From: JANXUC01 sp043782485
GTDB lineage: Bacteria > Acidobacteriota > Terriglobia > Terriglobales > Acidobacteriaceae
Reading direction: 5' to 3'
DNA: 64,000 nt
Assembly: GCA_043782485.1 (NCBI GenBank)
Contig: JAYWAL010000041.1
Coordinates: 35,797 to 99,796, forward strand
The notes under the pieces were generated by a model. The model did no database searches. It saw only the letters and a list, made by a program, of their open reading frames with translations, and was not told where the DNA came from. Both the position numbers and the translations under genes were made by a program. This document shows positions 1 through 9,076 of this stretch, piece by piece; positions within the stretch are counted from its first letter, which is position 1; every line of letters begins with the position of its first letter.

Positions 1-752
1 CCCGGCAGGTATTCCGTCAGCCCGCACAGCGGAGCCATTTCCTGCCAGGCATTTCGTGCTTCTTCCGGAAGCCGCCGCTGCAGCAGGTAGTCCACGTACC
101 TCAGCCCTGTGCCAGGCAGAAATGATTTCTGCAACCCAATCAGCGCCGCCCAAACCTTCGCCGCCGAGCCTGTATCTCCTTTGGAAACCAGCAGGGAAAG
201 AAACGCACCATAAGAGTCGGGATTGGCGGGCACCACCTGATCCAGCAACGCATCCGCGTCCGGCTGCACCCGCCAGACCAGATCCAGCACCGCCGGAGCC
301 GCGACCGCATCATTTTCCAGCACCACATGGAATTCCCGCATGGCCGCGTCCCGCTCGCCGCGCAGCAGCAGAAAATTCGCCGCTTCCCACGCTACATCCG
401 GTTTCCTCGGAGCCGCCAGCACAGCCTGCCGCAGCGCCTCCCCTTGCTTCGCCGAATCCCCCAGCACCTGTTCCAAACGCGCAATATCAAACCAGGCCGC
501 CGCATCCCGCGGATTCAACCGCACAGCCGTTTCATATTCGCTCAGCGCTTGCCGCAGATCCCCGTTCGTGACCTGCAAATACCGCCCCAACTCGCTGTGA
601 TACGAAGCATTCCCAGGCGCGAGCCGCGTCGCCCACCGCAAATTCCCAACACTAGGATGCCCAGCCGCAACATCCGCCCCCAAATCCACCAACCCAAACC
701 CCACCACCCCCGCCGCCAATCCCAACCCCAAAACCACCCACCCCCGCCCCAC
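1..752 (-). CDS. TPR-repeat protein of exopolysaccharide operon (3' part cut by window edge)
   Basis: This frame is open from a GTG at 752 down to base 1 and runs off the window, so about 250 N-terminal residues are visible. It begins with a short hydrophobic segment (VVLGLGLAAGVVGFGLV), probably a signal anchor. Helical tetratricopeptide-like repeats follow; LGRYLQVTNGDLRQALSEYE and AVRLNPRDAAAWFDIARLEQ are typical TPR helices. The GTG overlaps the TAG stop of the upstream tyrosine-kinase gene (TAGTG), which points to translational coupling, and a G-rich ribosome site precedes it. In such operons TPR proteins usually scaffold polysaccharide export or carry O-antigen-ligase-type domains further on; which applies cannot be seen here. 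The family is clear; the role is inferred from position. Confidence 0.8.
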   Translation of the reverse strand, partial: MGRGWVVLGLGLAAGVVGFGLVDLGADVAAGHPSVGNLRWATRLAPGNASYHSELGRYLQVTNGDLRQALSEYETAVRLNPRDAAAWFDIARLEQVLGDSAKQGEALRQAVLAAPRKPDVAWEAANFLLLRGERDAAMREFHVVLENDAVAAPAVLDLVWRVQPDADALLDQVVPANPDSYGAFLSLLVSKGDTGSAAKVWAALIGLQKSFLPGTGLRYVDYLLQRRLPEEARNAWQEMAPLCGLTEYLP

Positions 753-3064
753 TAAATTGCCCCCGAAGTCGGCGCAGTCTCCTCCACCTCATCCCCCCGG
801 TAATAAGACCCCCCATACTTAGCCTGATACTCATAATAATAATAATAATCGGGGGAGGCTAGGTCTACTGCGTTTAGTAGGACGCCGCAGACGCGGGCAT
901 TGACTTGGGTCAGGAGGTCGCGAGCCCGGCGGAGGGCCGTCTTGGTGGTTTGCCCGGAACGGATTACCAGGACTACGGCGTCGGCGCGGGTGGACAGGAC
1001 TACAGCATCGGTTACCGAGAGGGTGGGAGGGGTGTCAATGACGATGTGGTCGTACTGCTCGCGGAGCTGGGCGAGCATGGTGCGCATGTTGGCGGAGGCC
1101 AGCAGTTCGGCGGGGTTGGGCGGCGGATTGCCCGAGGGCAGGACCATCAGGTTGGAAAGTTGCGGACTTGGAACAACGGCGGTCTGAATGGTTGCGGTGC
1201 CAGTCAGGACGTTGCTGAGGCCGGTCAGAGGGCCAGTCATGCCCAGCGTTTTGTGGACGCTGGGGCGCCGCATATCGGCATCAATGAGGAGGACGCGGAC
1301 GCCCTTCTGGGCGAGGACGACGGCGGTGTTGATGCTGGTCGTGGTTTTGCCTTCCTGGGGCAGAGCGCTGGTGACGAGGATGATTTTCGGGGGCGCGCCG
1401 AGAGAGGACAACAGCAGGGAGGTGCGCAGGGCGCGATAGGCTTCCGCCATCTGGGACTGGGGTTTGGCCGTGGTAATGAGTTCGACCGATTCCTTCGAGG
1501 GTGTCAGGGCCAGACGGCGAGAGCCTTTGCCATCGTCGGCGCGAGTACCCATGGGGATGAGGCCGAGCGAGGGAAGCTGCGAGATGTGCTGTGCTTGTTC
1601 TGTGGTACGAACGGTGTTATCGAGGCTTTCCAGCAAGAACGCGAGTCCGATCCCCGAGGTCAGGGCCAGCGCGAAGGCAAAGGATAGATTGCGGGGGATG
1701 TTCGGTTCCGACGGGGCGGTGGGGACGCGGGCGGTGTTGACGATGCGGAAGATGTTGGAGCGCAAGCCAGCGCTGACACCCGCTTCCTTCATCTTTTCGA
1801 GCAAGCCTTCATAAAGCTGGCGACTGGTGTCCAGGTCGCGCTTCAACATGCTGTATTCGATGGCGCTTTCGTTGAGCTTATTGGCTTGCTGCTTCTGATC
1901 CTCAAAGTCCGCGGAGAGCAGCTTTTCGTGCTGCAATGCGACCTCATACTGATCGCGAACGCCGTTGATGACTTTGGTCGTTTCGTTCTGGATTTCCGTA
2001 TCGAGTTGCTTGAGTTGGTTGTTCAGTTCGGCAACTTTGGGATAAGACGGACCCAACTGGGTTGTAGCTTCGGCGATTCTGATGCGCAAATCCGCTTGCT
2101 GGCTGCGGAGGTGGTCCAGTTGGGAGCCACCGGGCGCGGAACTTCCCCCCGCTACGGCCGCGGCGCTGGAGGCATCGCCCGTTTGCAGCTGCCGGTAGGC
2201 GGCCTCTTTCTGCATGCGGTCGCCTTCGGCGGTTGTCAGCTCCCGATTCAGTTCATCCAGCTTACTGGTGATGATGTTGCTCTTCTCGTCCGTGCCCAGG
2301 ATCTCGTGTTCTTTCTGGTAGCGGACCAGCTTCTCCTGCGAGGTCTCGACTTTAATTTGCAAATCCACAAGCTGTTTCGACAGCCAGTCGGACGCCTGCA
2401 TGGTGGATTCAAATTTGGTTTTGTAATTCTCTTCCTTGTAAGTGGTCATCAAGGCGTTGACGATGGAAGCCGCCAAGGCCTTGTCTGGGCTGGTGTAGTG
2501 AATTTCGATAATTCTGGTGTTCGGCGGGATCACGATGTGAAGTCCCCCGCGGAAGTGAGCGAGCAGCGAAGTGACGCGACCGGAATCGGCGGTGAGCGGA
2601 TCGGCAGCGATGCTGCCATGACTTTGGAGAGCGGCTGGCGCTGCTCCATAGTCGGGACGCTTGTCGAGGTTGAGTTCGCGAATGACCTGCAGGGCCAGAG
2701 TGTCGCTCTGCAAGATGCGCGTCTCGGTGTCCATGTCGGTGGGGTCGTAGTAGTCGTTGGGCGCGTTGCCGGTGCCCACGGCCATGGAAACCGGATCGAC
2801 CTTATTGATGGCGATGCTGCCGACGGCGTCGTAAAGCTTGGTCATGCGCAGGCTGGCGATGCCGACGAGGGCGGGAATGATCATGAAGCAGGCCAGTACA
2901 ACCCATTTGCGCTTGTCGAGGACACGAAGGTAGTCACGGAGTGCGGATTCGTGGGCGGTGACAGAGATCGCGGAAAAAGCGCCGGGACGGCCTGGGTCAG
3001 AAAAACTAGGGCGCACTTCCCGGAGGATGTGGCTGGTGGCCGGGATTATCGGTCCTGAATCCAT
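752..3064 (-). CDS. Polysaccharide biosynthesis tyrosine autokinase (Wzc/GumC type)
   Basis: Inner-membrane co-polymerase and BY-kinase controlling exopolysaccharide chain length. The N-terminal Wzz domain has a first membrane segment near residues 55-75. A long periplasmic coiled coil follows, then a GNVR-type stretch and a second membrane segment near 461-480. The cytoplasmic kinase has Walker A (LPQEGKTT, about residue 568), Walker A' (LLIDADMRRP) and Walker B (HIVIDTPP, about 678). The C-terminus is a tyrosine cluster (five consecutive Tyr, then more), the expected autophosphorylation tail. The frame is open upstream to a TTG at 3148, but ATG 3064 has a GAGG site 8 bases upstream and starts a 770-residue protein of normal length, so I chose it. 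It is followed by, and coupled to, the TPR gene. Fused Wzc-type architecture, not split CapA/CapB. Confidence 0.93.
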   Translation of the reverse strand: MDSGPIIPATSHILREVRPSFSDPGRPGAFSAISVTAHESALRDYLRVLDKRKWVVLACFMIIPALVGIASLRMTKLYDAVGSIAINKVDPVSMAVGTGNAPNDYYDPTDMDTETRILQSDTLALQVIRELNLDKRPDYGAAPAALQSHGSIAADPLTADSGRVTSLLAHFRGGLHIVIPPNTRIIEIHYTSPDKALAASIVNALMTTYKEENYKTKFESTMQASDWLSKQLVDLQIKVETSQEKLVRYQKEHEILGTDEKSNIITSKLDELNRELTTAEGDRMQKEAAYRQLQTGDASSAAAVAGGSSAPGGSQLDHLRSQQADLRIRIAEATTQLGPSYPKVAELNNQLKQLDTEIQNETTKVINGVRDQYEVALQHEKLLSADFEDQKQQANKLNESAIEYSMLKRDLDTSRQLYEGLLEKMKEAGVSAGLRSNIFRIVNTARVPTAPSEPNIPRNLSFAFALALTSGIGLAFLLESLDNTVRTTEQAQHISQLPSLGLIPMGTRADDGKGSRRLALTPSKESVELITTAKPQSQMAEAYRALRTSLLLSSLGAPPKIILVTSALPQEGKTTTSINTAVVLAQKGVRVLLIDADMRRPSVHKTLGMTGPLTGLSNVLTGTATIQTAVVPSPQLSNLMVLPSGNPPPNPAELLASANMRTMLAQLREQYDHIVIDTPPTLSVTDAVVLSTRADAVVLVIRSGQTTKTALRRARDLLTQVNARVCGVLLNAVDLASPDYYYYYEYQAKYGGSYYRGDEVEETAPTSGAI

Positions 3065-3517
3065 TGCGCCTCGCAACTGAAATATGGGGCAGACAGCGCC
3101 CAAAAGCCGGGTTGATCGTTCTTTAATTTTAACACTTTGGGATGGCAAGGGGTTGCGGGGGTACTTCGGAGATCAGCCCCTCTGGGGCTTGCCGTGGGGC
3201 TGCTCCTTGCTGGGACGGCCCGCCGGGGGTGGTGGGGTTCGTAGCTTCGCCACGGAATAAAAAAGCCATTCGGATTGTGGAATTACGCCGGCGCGCAGCG
3301 CCTGAAGGCGCGTTTAAATGGCTCTCTTCGGCATGCCTGAAGGCACGCCCTGATACGAAGCTTTTCCAGATCGACCCCTTACCACGGGAGCTGAAGCCCA
3401 TTCATCGCAGAGGATTGATCGCAGCACTGGAGTGCTGCACCACCCAAAAGCTGGTGCGGGAACCACTTTGGAAGCAGCCCGTGAAGACACCTTAAATTGG
3501 ATCGTTTCGGAATGCGT

Positions 3518-3582
3518 GCCGTGGCCGGGTGCCGTGACCGGGTGCCGTGACCGGGTGCCATGGCCGGGTGCCATGGCCGGGT
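3518..3582. repeat. 13-bp tandem repeat, five units
   Basis: Five head-to-tail copies of GCCGTGGCCGGGT, with G/A changes at two positions. The units abut exactly at 13-bp spacing. There is no gene in the array. Confidence 0.95.
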
Positions 3583-3613
3583 GATTGTGTAGTCCCATGT
3601 CTATCGGAAAAAT

Positions 3614-3655
3614 TCCCGCCCAGTCGCTGAGAAACGCGACCAGGACGGGGCACCC
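3614..3655. repeat. Family B GC-rich hairpin repeat
   Basis: An inverted repeat of the form CCCGCCC-GTCGC...GCGAC-AGGACGGGGCACCC. Near-identical units occur at about 18702-18742, 20561-20599, 21235-21270 and 24154-24191. It lies 37 bases past the stop codon of the S9 peptidase gene and could act as its terminator. Confidence 0.8.
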
Positions 3656-3691
3656 CCAAGTTCTCGCGCCGTAATTTTCAGCCGAACCCGC

Positions 3692-5764
3692 CTAGTGGCT
3701 CGCTTTCAGATACTTGTCGAACCAGGCTCCGTAGCGCTCCAGGCGGTCGTGGATGTAGCTGGGGCGGGTGAAGATGTGGAACTGAGTTGGATAGACGATC
3801 AGTTGCGTCGGCACGCCCAGGGTGCGCAGGGATTCGTACATTTGTTCGCCGCCGATGATGGGGACGTTGAAGTCGTTTTGGCCACCCATGAAAAGCGTGG
3901 GCGTGTGGATGCGGTCGGCGTGGAAGAAGGGGTACGAGAGCTTGATCCAGAGCGCCTCATTCTTCCATGGCGGGCCCAGTTCGTTCTGGTATTGCAGGAC
4001 GTACTGGTCGCTTCCGAACATGGAAATCTGGTTGGCGCTGCCCGCGCCGCTCATGGCTACTTTGAAGCGTGGGTCGGAGGCGATGGTGTAGTCGGTGAGG
4101 ATGCCGCCGTAGCTCCAGCCGCCGATGCCGAGGCGATCCGGGTCGGCGATGCCTTGCTTCACGGCGTAGTCCGCTCCAGCCAGCAGGTCGGCGACTTCCT
4201 TGTTGCCCCAGTCTCCCCAGATGCTGCGGGAGAATTCCGCGCCGCGGCCACTGCTGCCGCGGTAGTTGATGGCCAGCACGGCGTAGCCGCGAGCGGCAAA
4301 CAGTTGCCGTTCCAATTGTAGAGGATACAGGCCGAAGTCGAGGGCGTGCTCATCCTGGCCGTTCGGGCCGCCGTGAATCCAGAGAATGGTGGGGTACTTT
4401 TTTCCGGCCACGTAGTCGGGCGGTTTGATGAGCAGGCCGTGGATTTCCGTTCCATCTTTGCTATGGAAGTTCATGTCCTCGACAGCGCCCAGGCGCAATT
4501 CGGAAAGAAGGTCGTCATTATGCGAGGTTAGTTTTCGCGGCTCTCCGTTTTCCAGGGCGTAAATTTCGAAGGGCGATTGATCGGTGGCTCCCACGGCGAC
4601 GTTATGTCCGCCGCCACTGGCCACGCCATTGAAGACGACGTCGCCGTGGCTGACGCGTTCAGCGGTGCCGCCGCTGACGGCCACTTTGGAAAGGTACGAG
4701 TGCTGGTCGTCTTCGACCAGGAATGTTAAGGCGGAACCATCAGGAGTAAATTCGTGGTGCGAAGCGGCGCGATCCAGTTTTTCGGTGAGCACCCGGGCGC
4801 TGCCACCAGCGACCGGAACCACGGCTAGACGGTCGCAGTTGTAGGCGTTAAACTTTGGTTCGAAGCCTTGCAGGAAGGCGAGCAGCGTGCCGTCGGGGCT
4901 CCACTCCAGGCGCTGGCCGTTGGGGCTGAAAGTGGTGTGGACCAGGCGCGGCGCATCTCCGCCGCGGGCATGCATTACGAAAATGTCTTCCGTGCCGGTT
5001 TGGTCGGGTTCTTTGGCGTGGTTGCTGACGAAGGCGATCTGGGAGCCGTCAGGCGACCAGGCGGCGTCGCGCTCGGCGAAGGTTTTGTCGTCCGCATGGG
5101 TCCCGGTGAGGGGTTCGAGCTTCTTGTTCTCAATCGTAAACAGGTACAGGTGAGGCGGGTGCGCGCCGGTGAGGTAACCTTCGATGTCTTCCTTAAAGTG
5201 GTACCGCTCGGTGACGATGGGTTTGGGGGCTTTGGGTTTTGGGGTTTTTCCTCCGTCCTTCTTGGCTTCGTCAGCTTCGTCGTCGCTTTCCTGCATGGTC
5301 AGCAGCAGACGTTTGCTGTCGGGAGACCATGCGTAGTCTTCGATTTCGCTCTTGACGTCGGTGAGCTGGCGAGGCGAGCCGCCACGGCGATCGAGAAGCC
5401 ACACTTGGGACTTGGCATCTTCTTTGTCGTCGGATTTTGCGTCGGCCGGGGCTTCGGCTAGAAACGAGAGGTACTTGCCATCCGGGCTCCAGCGCGGAGA
5501 GTTCGCGGTGACGGGGCTAAAGGTGAGCTGCACGTCCTGCGTGCCTTCCCAGTTCACCATCCAAATGGTGTTGCGGAGTTTGTCCGCGTCACGGTCGATG
5601 GTGGTGACTACGTAGGCGATCCATTTTCCATCTGGAGAGACGCGAGCCTCGTGGACTTCCTGGGTGCGGTAGATATCGTCAGGGACGAGCAGACGCTTGG
5701 CCGGAGCGAGTAAGGATGTGAGGCAGAGGAAGAGGGCAAGAGTTGGGTACGTTCGAAATGGCAT
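3692..5764 (-). CDS. S9-family serine peptidase (prolyl oligopeptidase / acylaminoacyl-peptidase type)
   Basis: Secreted or periplasmic oligopeptidase of 690 residues. The N-terminal two-thirds is a TolB/PD40-like beta-propeller with repeated SPDG signatures (SPRWSPDGKYL, YAWSPDSKRL, AAWSPDGSQI, LEWSPDGTLL). The C-terminal alpha/beta-hydrolase carries the catalytic Ser in GGWSYGG (about residue 552), Asp in GGQNDFN (about 628) and His in TQFHIF (about 662). The frame extends to 5818, but ATG 5764 begins a clean signal peptide (MPFRTYPTLALFLCLTSLLA). A lysine-rich insert in the propeller is unusual but of no obvious meaning. It stands alone, with repeats on both sides; physiologically probably peptide scavenging. 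Confidence 0.93.
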   Translation of the reverse strand: MPFRTYPTLALFLCLTSLLAPAKRLLVPDDIYRTQEVHEARVSPDGKWIAYVVTTIDRDADKLRNTIWMVNWEGTQDVQLTFSPVTANSPRWSPDGKYLSFLAEAPADAKSDDKEDAKSQVWLLDRRGGSPRQLTDVKSEIEDYAWSPDSKRLLLTMQESDDEADEAKKDGGKTPKPKAPKPIVTERYHFKEDIEGYLTGAHPPHLYLFTIENKKLEPLTGTHADDKTFAERDAAWSPDGSQIAFVSNHAKEPDQTGTEDIFVMHARGGDAPRLVHTTFSPNGQRLEWSPDGTLLAFLQGFEPKFNAYNCDRLAVVPVAGGSARVLTEKLDRAASHHEFTPDGSALTFLVEDDQHSYLSKVAVSGGTAERVSHGDVVFNGVASGGGHNVAVGATDQSPFEIYALENGEPRKLTSHNDDLLSELRLGAVEDMNFHSKDGTEIHGLLIKPPDYVAGKKYPTILWIHGGPNGQDEHALDFGLYPLQLERQLFAARGYAVLAINYRGSSGRGAEFSRSIWGDWGNKEVADLLAGADYAVKQGIADPDRLGIGGWSYGGILTDYTIASDPRFKVAMSGAGSANQISMFGSDQYVLQYQNELGPPWKNEALWIKLSYPFFHADRIHTPTLFMGGQNDFNVPIIGGEQMYESLRTLGVPTQLIVYPTQFHIFTRPSYIHDRLERYGAWFDKYLKASH

Positions 5765-5821
5765 GTGGCGATGCTCTATGAGAGCAGGGGTGGGAGTCAA
5801 GGGTGGGTGGCTTGGCACTCT

Positions 5822-5870
5822 TTTTGAATGTCATTCCGAAGCTCTCGCTGACGCTCAGAATGGCAAAAAG
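5822..5870. repeat. Fragment of the TGTCATTCCGAAG repeat family
   Basis: TGTCATTCCGAAG...CAGAATGGCA matches the ends of the MITE-like family C elements at 20372-20510 and 46307-46458. It lies between the S9 peptidase and RNase H-like genes. Confidence 0.6.
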
Positions 5871-5886
5871 TTTAGATGTGGTATCG

Positions 5887-6306
5887 CTACGCCGTCAGGC
5901 GGTCGTTTACCGCGGCGTGAGCCAGTGCGTTGGCTTCCGCATTTTGTTCGCGGTTGACGTGCGAGATGGAGAAGTCGATGGCGCGCGCCAACTTGCGGCA
6001 CGTCCAGTGCAGGGAATAGAGCAGGGAACTCTTGCACTTGTATTCGCCGGTCATCTGCTTGACCACGACTAAAGAATCGGAATAGACGTGGAGGCACTGG
6101 GCGCGCAGCGAGACCGCACACTGCAACGCTTCCATCAGCGCCATGTATTCGGCGACGTTGTTATCCTGGCGGCCAATCCACTTGGCGATGCGGATGGTGC
6201 CGCAGGCCGTGCCGTTCACGACTGCGCCGTTTAGGACCACGCCAACTCCGGAAGGGCCGGGGTTGCCGCGCGAGCCACCATCGACGTAGGCCACTAGATT
6301 CGACAT
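5887..6306 (-). CDS. RNase HI-like protein (reverse-transcriptase-like RNase H fold)
   Basis: A 139-residue single-domain protein of the short bacterial RNase HI-like family, which degrades RNA in RNA:DNA hybrids. Three acidic catalytic positions are visible: Asp in YVDGGSRGNPG, Glu in NVAEYMALMEA and Asp in VYSDSLVVV. The fourth, normally Asp in an EADALA-type motif, is Asn (AEANALAHAA; codon AAC), so activity may be reduced or altered. ATG 6306 gives the usual start just before the first strand; an ATG at 6324 adds six residues. No operon partner. Confidence 0.85.
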   Translation of the reverse strand: MSNLVAYVDGGSRGNPGPSGVGVVLNGAVVNGTACGTIRIAKWIGRQDNNVAEYMALMEALQCAVSLRAQCLHVYSDSLVVVKQMTGEYKCKSSLLYSLHWTCRKLARAIDFSISHVNREQNAEANALAHAAVNDRLTA

Positions 6307-6782
6307 GTTTTTACCATGAAGCATGCGGAAACGTTCGTCAAGAGATTCGTTGGGGACTGTGCGATTTTCTGTGGAAAACCGGGGATGATTTTCCTCGGGA
6401 TCAGCGCAGGTTCAACATTTGCAATGCTTTGGGGATTTTCACAGACAGCGCCGAAAAATGTCGAGTTTGCACCGAAAAACGGCATTGACTTTTTCGACCG
6501 GACTGTTTAACTTCGGGAACGTCGACGGTCGAAAGGGTTGGCGGAAACGAAAGTTTCTCCGGTCCGAAGTAGACTGGGTGATCAGCTCAAAAAGGCAACT
6601 TGGAGAGCTTCCAAACCTGAAAAAACCGACGGCTCTGCGAGGGGTTCGTTGGGGTTGGGAACCGCGAAAGCGGTGGTCGCATCAAGGGCTGTGACGGTAC
6701 ATGCATCCACGCTGTTAGGCTCCCTCGCAGGAGCTGGCGGCTAGAGCATAACCAATGTCACAGCCTTTTCCATTTGTGGCGA

Positions 6783-6866
6783 GCGTTGTTGCTCAAGCGA
6801 TGCTGCTCAAGCGATGCTGCTCCAGCAATGCTGCTCAAGCGATGCTGCTCAAGTGTTGCTGCTCAA
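6783..6866. repeat. 14-bp tandem repeat, six units
   Basis: Six units of GCGATGCTGCTCAA; the CAA (or CCA) ends fall at 6796, 6810, 6824, 6838, 6852 and 6866, an exact 14-bp period. It abuts a family A composite. Confidence 0.95.
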
Positions 6867-6889
6867 TAGATCATCTTTTGCAGCCCCAT

Positions 6890-7085
6890 CCCATTCCCTC
6901 TGGTGCGAAAGCCCCACGTTCATCACAAACCGGGAATCGCAGCACTCAAATGCGCGAATCGCAGCACTGAACAAAGTGCGTGAGACCTCCATGCCAATGC
7001 CAGACGCGGTAGCACCGGGCTTCAGCCCGGTGACACAGCCCCAAAAATTGAGGGGGCTTCAGCCCCAGCGGTAAGGGGTTGATCC
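6890..7085. repeat. Family A palindromic repeat composite
   Basis: Contains two GCAGCACT half-units, CACCGGGCTTCAGCCCGGTG and GGGGCTTCAGCCCCAGCGGTAA in the same order as the composites at about 11550-11815 and 30555-30800 (there in reverse orientation). It lies just beyond the 3' end of the FAD oxidoreductase gene. Confidence 0.85.
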
Positions 7086-7174
7086 GCCAACTACGACTTT
7101 TTCACCGGCCGCAGAAAAAGTCGATTGAGCCAAAAGCTGACGAGCTGATGCGACAACGGTTCTCGCAGCGGACG

Positions 7175-8323
7175 CTAGAGTCCCATCTCGCCCAGTACGC
7201 GCCGAGCCAGACCCATGCACAGCGTCAGATCGGCGTCGCCCAGGCCCGTGACCACGCGCACATTTTCGGCGGGCTTGCCGGTCCAGTAAGCGTGTTCCGG
7301 ATGTAGAGCAACGACGGCATGCCAGTGCTCGTCCACATCCAGGTTCGGAGCCTGAAGGAAATTGCGCAGATAGCGCAGGATCAGGTTATCGATTTCCGTT
7401 TTGTTAACAAAGTCGGATGCGGCATCTTCGTGAGAACTGCCCAGGGTTAGTTCGCCGCCTGGAGCTTGGGCCACGGCGACATGAATGCCCCAGGCGTCGT
7501 ATTCGCCCATCTCGCGGGCGATGCGTTCCTTCAGCAGTCCCAGCGAAGGGCAGAGGGCGAAGGCACGCGAGTGGCGGAGAGAGAGTCCGGCGAACAGAGC
7601 GGGGCCCAGCTTCCAGCCGCCGGGCTGGGGAGCCGTGCGCATAATTTGCGTTTTGCCGCGGCGCAATCCGCTGCCGGTGAAGGCGCCGGGGTAGAGGCTT
7701 TCGAAATCGTCACCGGCACAGACGATGGCGGCGTCGGCCGTCCAGCACTCGCCGCCGCTTTCGCATCGCGCGAGTTCAATCCGCGGTAGGTCGATGCTGC
7801 GGACAGCTGTTCCAAAAAAAAACTTCACGGCGTAACGCTCGGCTAGGAATTCGGGAATCTTGCGCAGGAGCAAACGAGGATCGACGGCGACCTCGGTCGG
7901 GCTCCAGAGCGCGCCCAGAAGACCGGCGGAGAGAACGGCTTGCGTGCGGGCCTCGACGCCGCGGACGTCCAGGCGCTGGCAGAGATAGCCGAGGCCCAAG
8001 CCGAGATTGGAGAACTCCCGCAGGACCGCGAGTTCGTCGGCGTGGTACGCCAGGTGGAGCGAGCCGGAGGGCTGGTAGGGAAGGCGGGCGGCTTGCAATA
8101 GCTCCATCCAAACTTCGCGACTGGAAATGGCCAGCGCATAGTCGCTACCGGCGGCCTGGGTGATCGGAGCGATCAGGCCGAAGGAACGCGCGGAGGAACC
8201 CTCGGCGCGACCCTTGCGGTCGAAAACGACGACGGACTTGCCGCTTTTGGCGGCCAGGTAGGCGTGCGCCAGTCCAAGAATTCCGGCTCCGATAATCGCG
8301 ACGTTGGCATGGGGCTGGGGCAT
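7175..8323 (-). CDS. FAD-dependent oxidoreductase (DAO superfamily, TIGR03364-like)
   Basis: A 382-residue DadA/glycine-oxidase-like flavoprotein. The Rossmann FAD motif is at the N-terminus (VAIIGAGILGLAHAYLAA), followed by the conserved SSARSFGLI region. The C-terminus has VVTGLGDADLTLCMGLA, the second FAD contact. Length and the GLAHAY/ARSFG signatures fit TIGR03364, a clade proposed to oxidise an aminophosphonate and usually next to a HAD phosphonatase-like gene; no such gene is here. The frame is open to 8515, but ATG 8323 begins directly before the Rossmann strand. The ribosome site is weak. Confidence 0.85.
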   Translation of the reverse strand: MPQPHANVAIIGAGILGLAHAYLAAKSGKSVVVFDRKGRAEGSSARSFGLIAPITQAAGSDYALAISSREVWMELLQAARLPYQPSGSLHLAYHADELAVLREFSNLGLGLGYLCQRLDVRGVEARTQAVLSAGLLGALWSPTEVAVDPRLLLRKIPEFLAERYAVKFFFGTAVRSIDLPRIELARCESGGECWTADAAIVCAGDDFESLYPGAFTGSGLRRGKTQIMRTAPQPGGWKLGPALFAGLSLRHSRAFALCPSLGLLKERIAREMGEYDAWGIHVAVAQAPGGELTLGSSHEDAASDFVNKTEIDNLILRYLRNFLQAPNLDVDEHWHAVVALHPEHAYWTGKPAENVRVVTGLGDADLTLCMGLARRVLGEMGL

Positions 8324-8690
8324 GGTTTCGGGGAAGAGCGCGGCTGGCCCGCACCTAAGGTTTCGTCGAACTTCTTCAAACTGCAGAAAGCAAAGGCGCT
8401 TATGACGCAATTTCGCCGGATGCTTTCTCCACTCCGCCAGCCAGTTTCCGAGACCTAGATTAAAGACCCATGACAATCCCGTGAATCCTGCGTGAATCCA
8501 TGAATGCGTAGTCAATTTCTCGAAATCACTAGGGCAATCGTGATGTCGATCACGCCAAAATTTTCGGCCCCCGTGCTATCCCTCCCTCGCAATCAAACCT
8601 GAGGCTGCCAAGTGACGAAATGGCGGCCCACCGAGTCCTTGATCTACGAGGCCGGATGTTTGCAAGCGTCCACCCCCAAGGAGAATTTTT
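8324..8690. other. Divergent intergenic region
   Basis: It separates the FAD oxidoreductase (minus) from the LysM gene (plus) and should hold promoters for both. I see no strong sigma-70 pair, operator or repeat. The only clear signal is AAGGAGA at 8678-8684, the ribosome site of the LysM gene. Confidence 0.5.
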
Positions 8691-9068
8691 ATGGCAGATT
8701 TCGAGCAATTGAAGCAGAAGTATCAACCCGTTCTGGACGCCATCACCAAAGAAGGCGCGCAGCTCATGAACCTCAACCTTGACGGCAACCAGCTCTTCCT
8801 CAAGGCCCTTGCCGTTTCCCAATCCAGCAAGGACCGCATCTGGGACGCCATCAAGCACGTCGATCCCACCTTCGCCGACCTCAAGCACGACATCGAAGTC
8901 AAGGCTGGCGCGCAGAAATACACCGTCCAGTCCGGCGACAGCCTCTCCAAGATCGCCAAACACTTCTACGGCGATGCCCAGAAGTTCGCCGTCATTGCCA
9001 AGGCCAATAACATCGACAATCCCGACCTGATCAAGGTTGGCGAAGAGCTGGAAATCCCAGCCGCCTAA
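8691..9068 (+). CDS. LysM-domain protein with N-terminal BON-like domain (YgaU/Kbp-like)
   Basis: A 125-residue protein without signal peptide. Residues about 1-70 are a small alpha/beta domain like the BON domain of Kbp. Residues about 75-123 are a LysM motif (YTVQSGDSLSKIAKHFYGD ... NPDLIKVGEELEIP). Kbp of E. coli (149 residues, same order) is a cytoplasmic potassium-binding protein; many relatives are annotated only as peptidoglycan-binding. AAGGAGA, 6 bases before the ATG, is a strong ribosome site. A perfect 11-bp inverted repeat follows the stop. Confidence 0.88.
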   Translation: MADFEQLKQKYQPVLDAITKEGAQLMNLNLDGNQLFLKALAVSQSSKDRIWDAIKHVDPTFADLKHDIEVKAGAQKYTVQSGDSLSKIAKHFYGDAQKFAVIAKANNIDNPDLIKVGEELEIPAA

Positions 9069-9076
9069 CTTCCACA

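Larger units (their letters stand above)
3065..3691. other. Gene-free spacer filled with palindromic repeats
   Basis: No convincing gene. It holds a family A composite at about 3290-3495, with units such as AGCGCCTGAAGGCGC, an imperfect GGGAGCTGAAGCCC and GCAGCACTGGAGTGCTGC. The 13-bp tandem repeat at 3518-3582 and a family B GC-rich hairpin at about 3614-3655 follow. Open frames here are readings of these repeats. Confidence 0.7.
6307..7174. other. 868-base spacer; no convincing gene in 6325-6780
   Basis: 6325-6780 has normal composition but no ORF I recognise. A 68-codon frame from a TTG at 6538 has a neighbouring purine run, yet no family features. 6783-6866 is a 14-bp tandem repeat and 6890-7085 is a family A composite (GCAGCACT units, CACCGGGCTTCAGCCCGGTG, GGGGCTTCAGCCCC). 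Confidence 0.6.

Noticed and set aside
1905..3058. Long plus-strand frames opposite the tyrosine kinase gene
   Set aside because: Mirror frames of a high-GC gene; no domain signatures and no ribosome site.
3518..3582. Possible CRISPR-like array
   Set aside because: Units are directly adjacent with no spacers; the same holds for the other tandem arrays. No cas genes were seen.
6538..6744. 68-codon frame from TTG (MAETKVSPVRSRLGDQ...)
   Set aside because: Composition is plausible, but there is no homology I recognise, the start is poor, and the frame ends in spacer DNA; left as unsupported.
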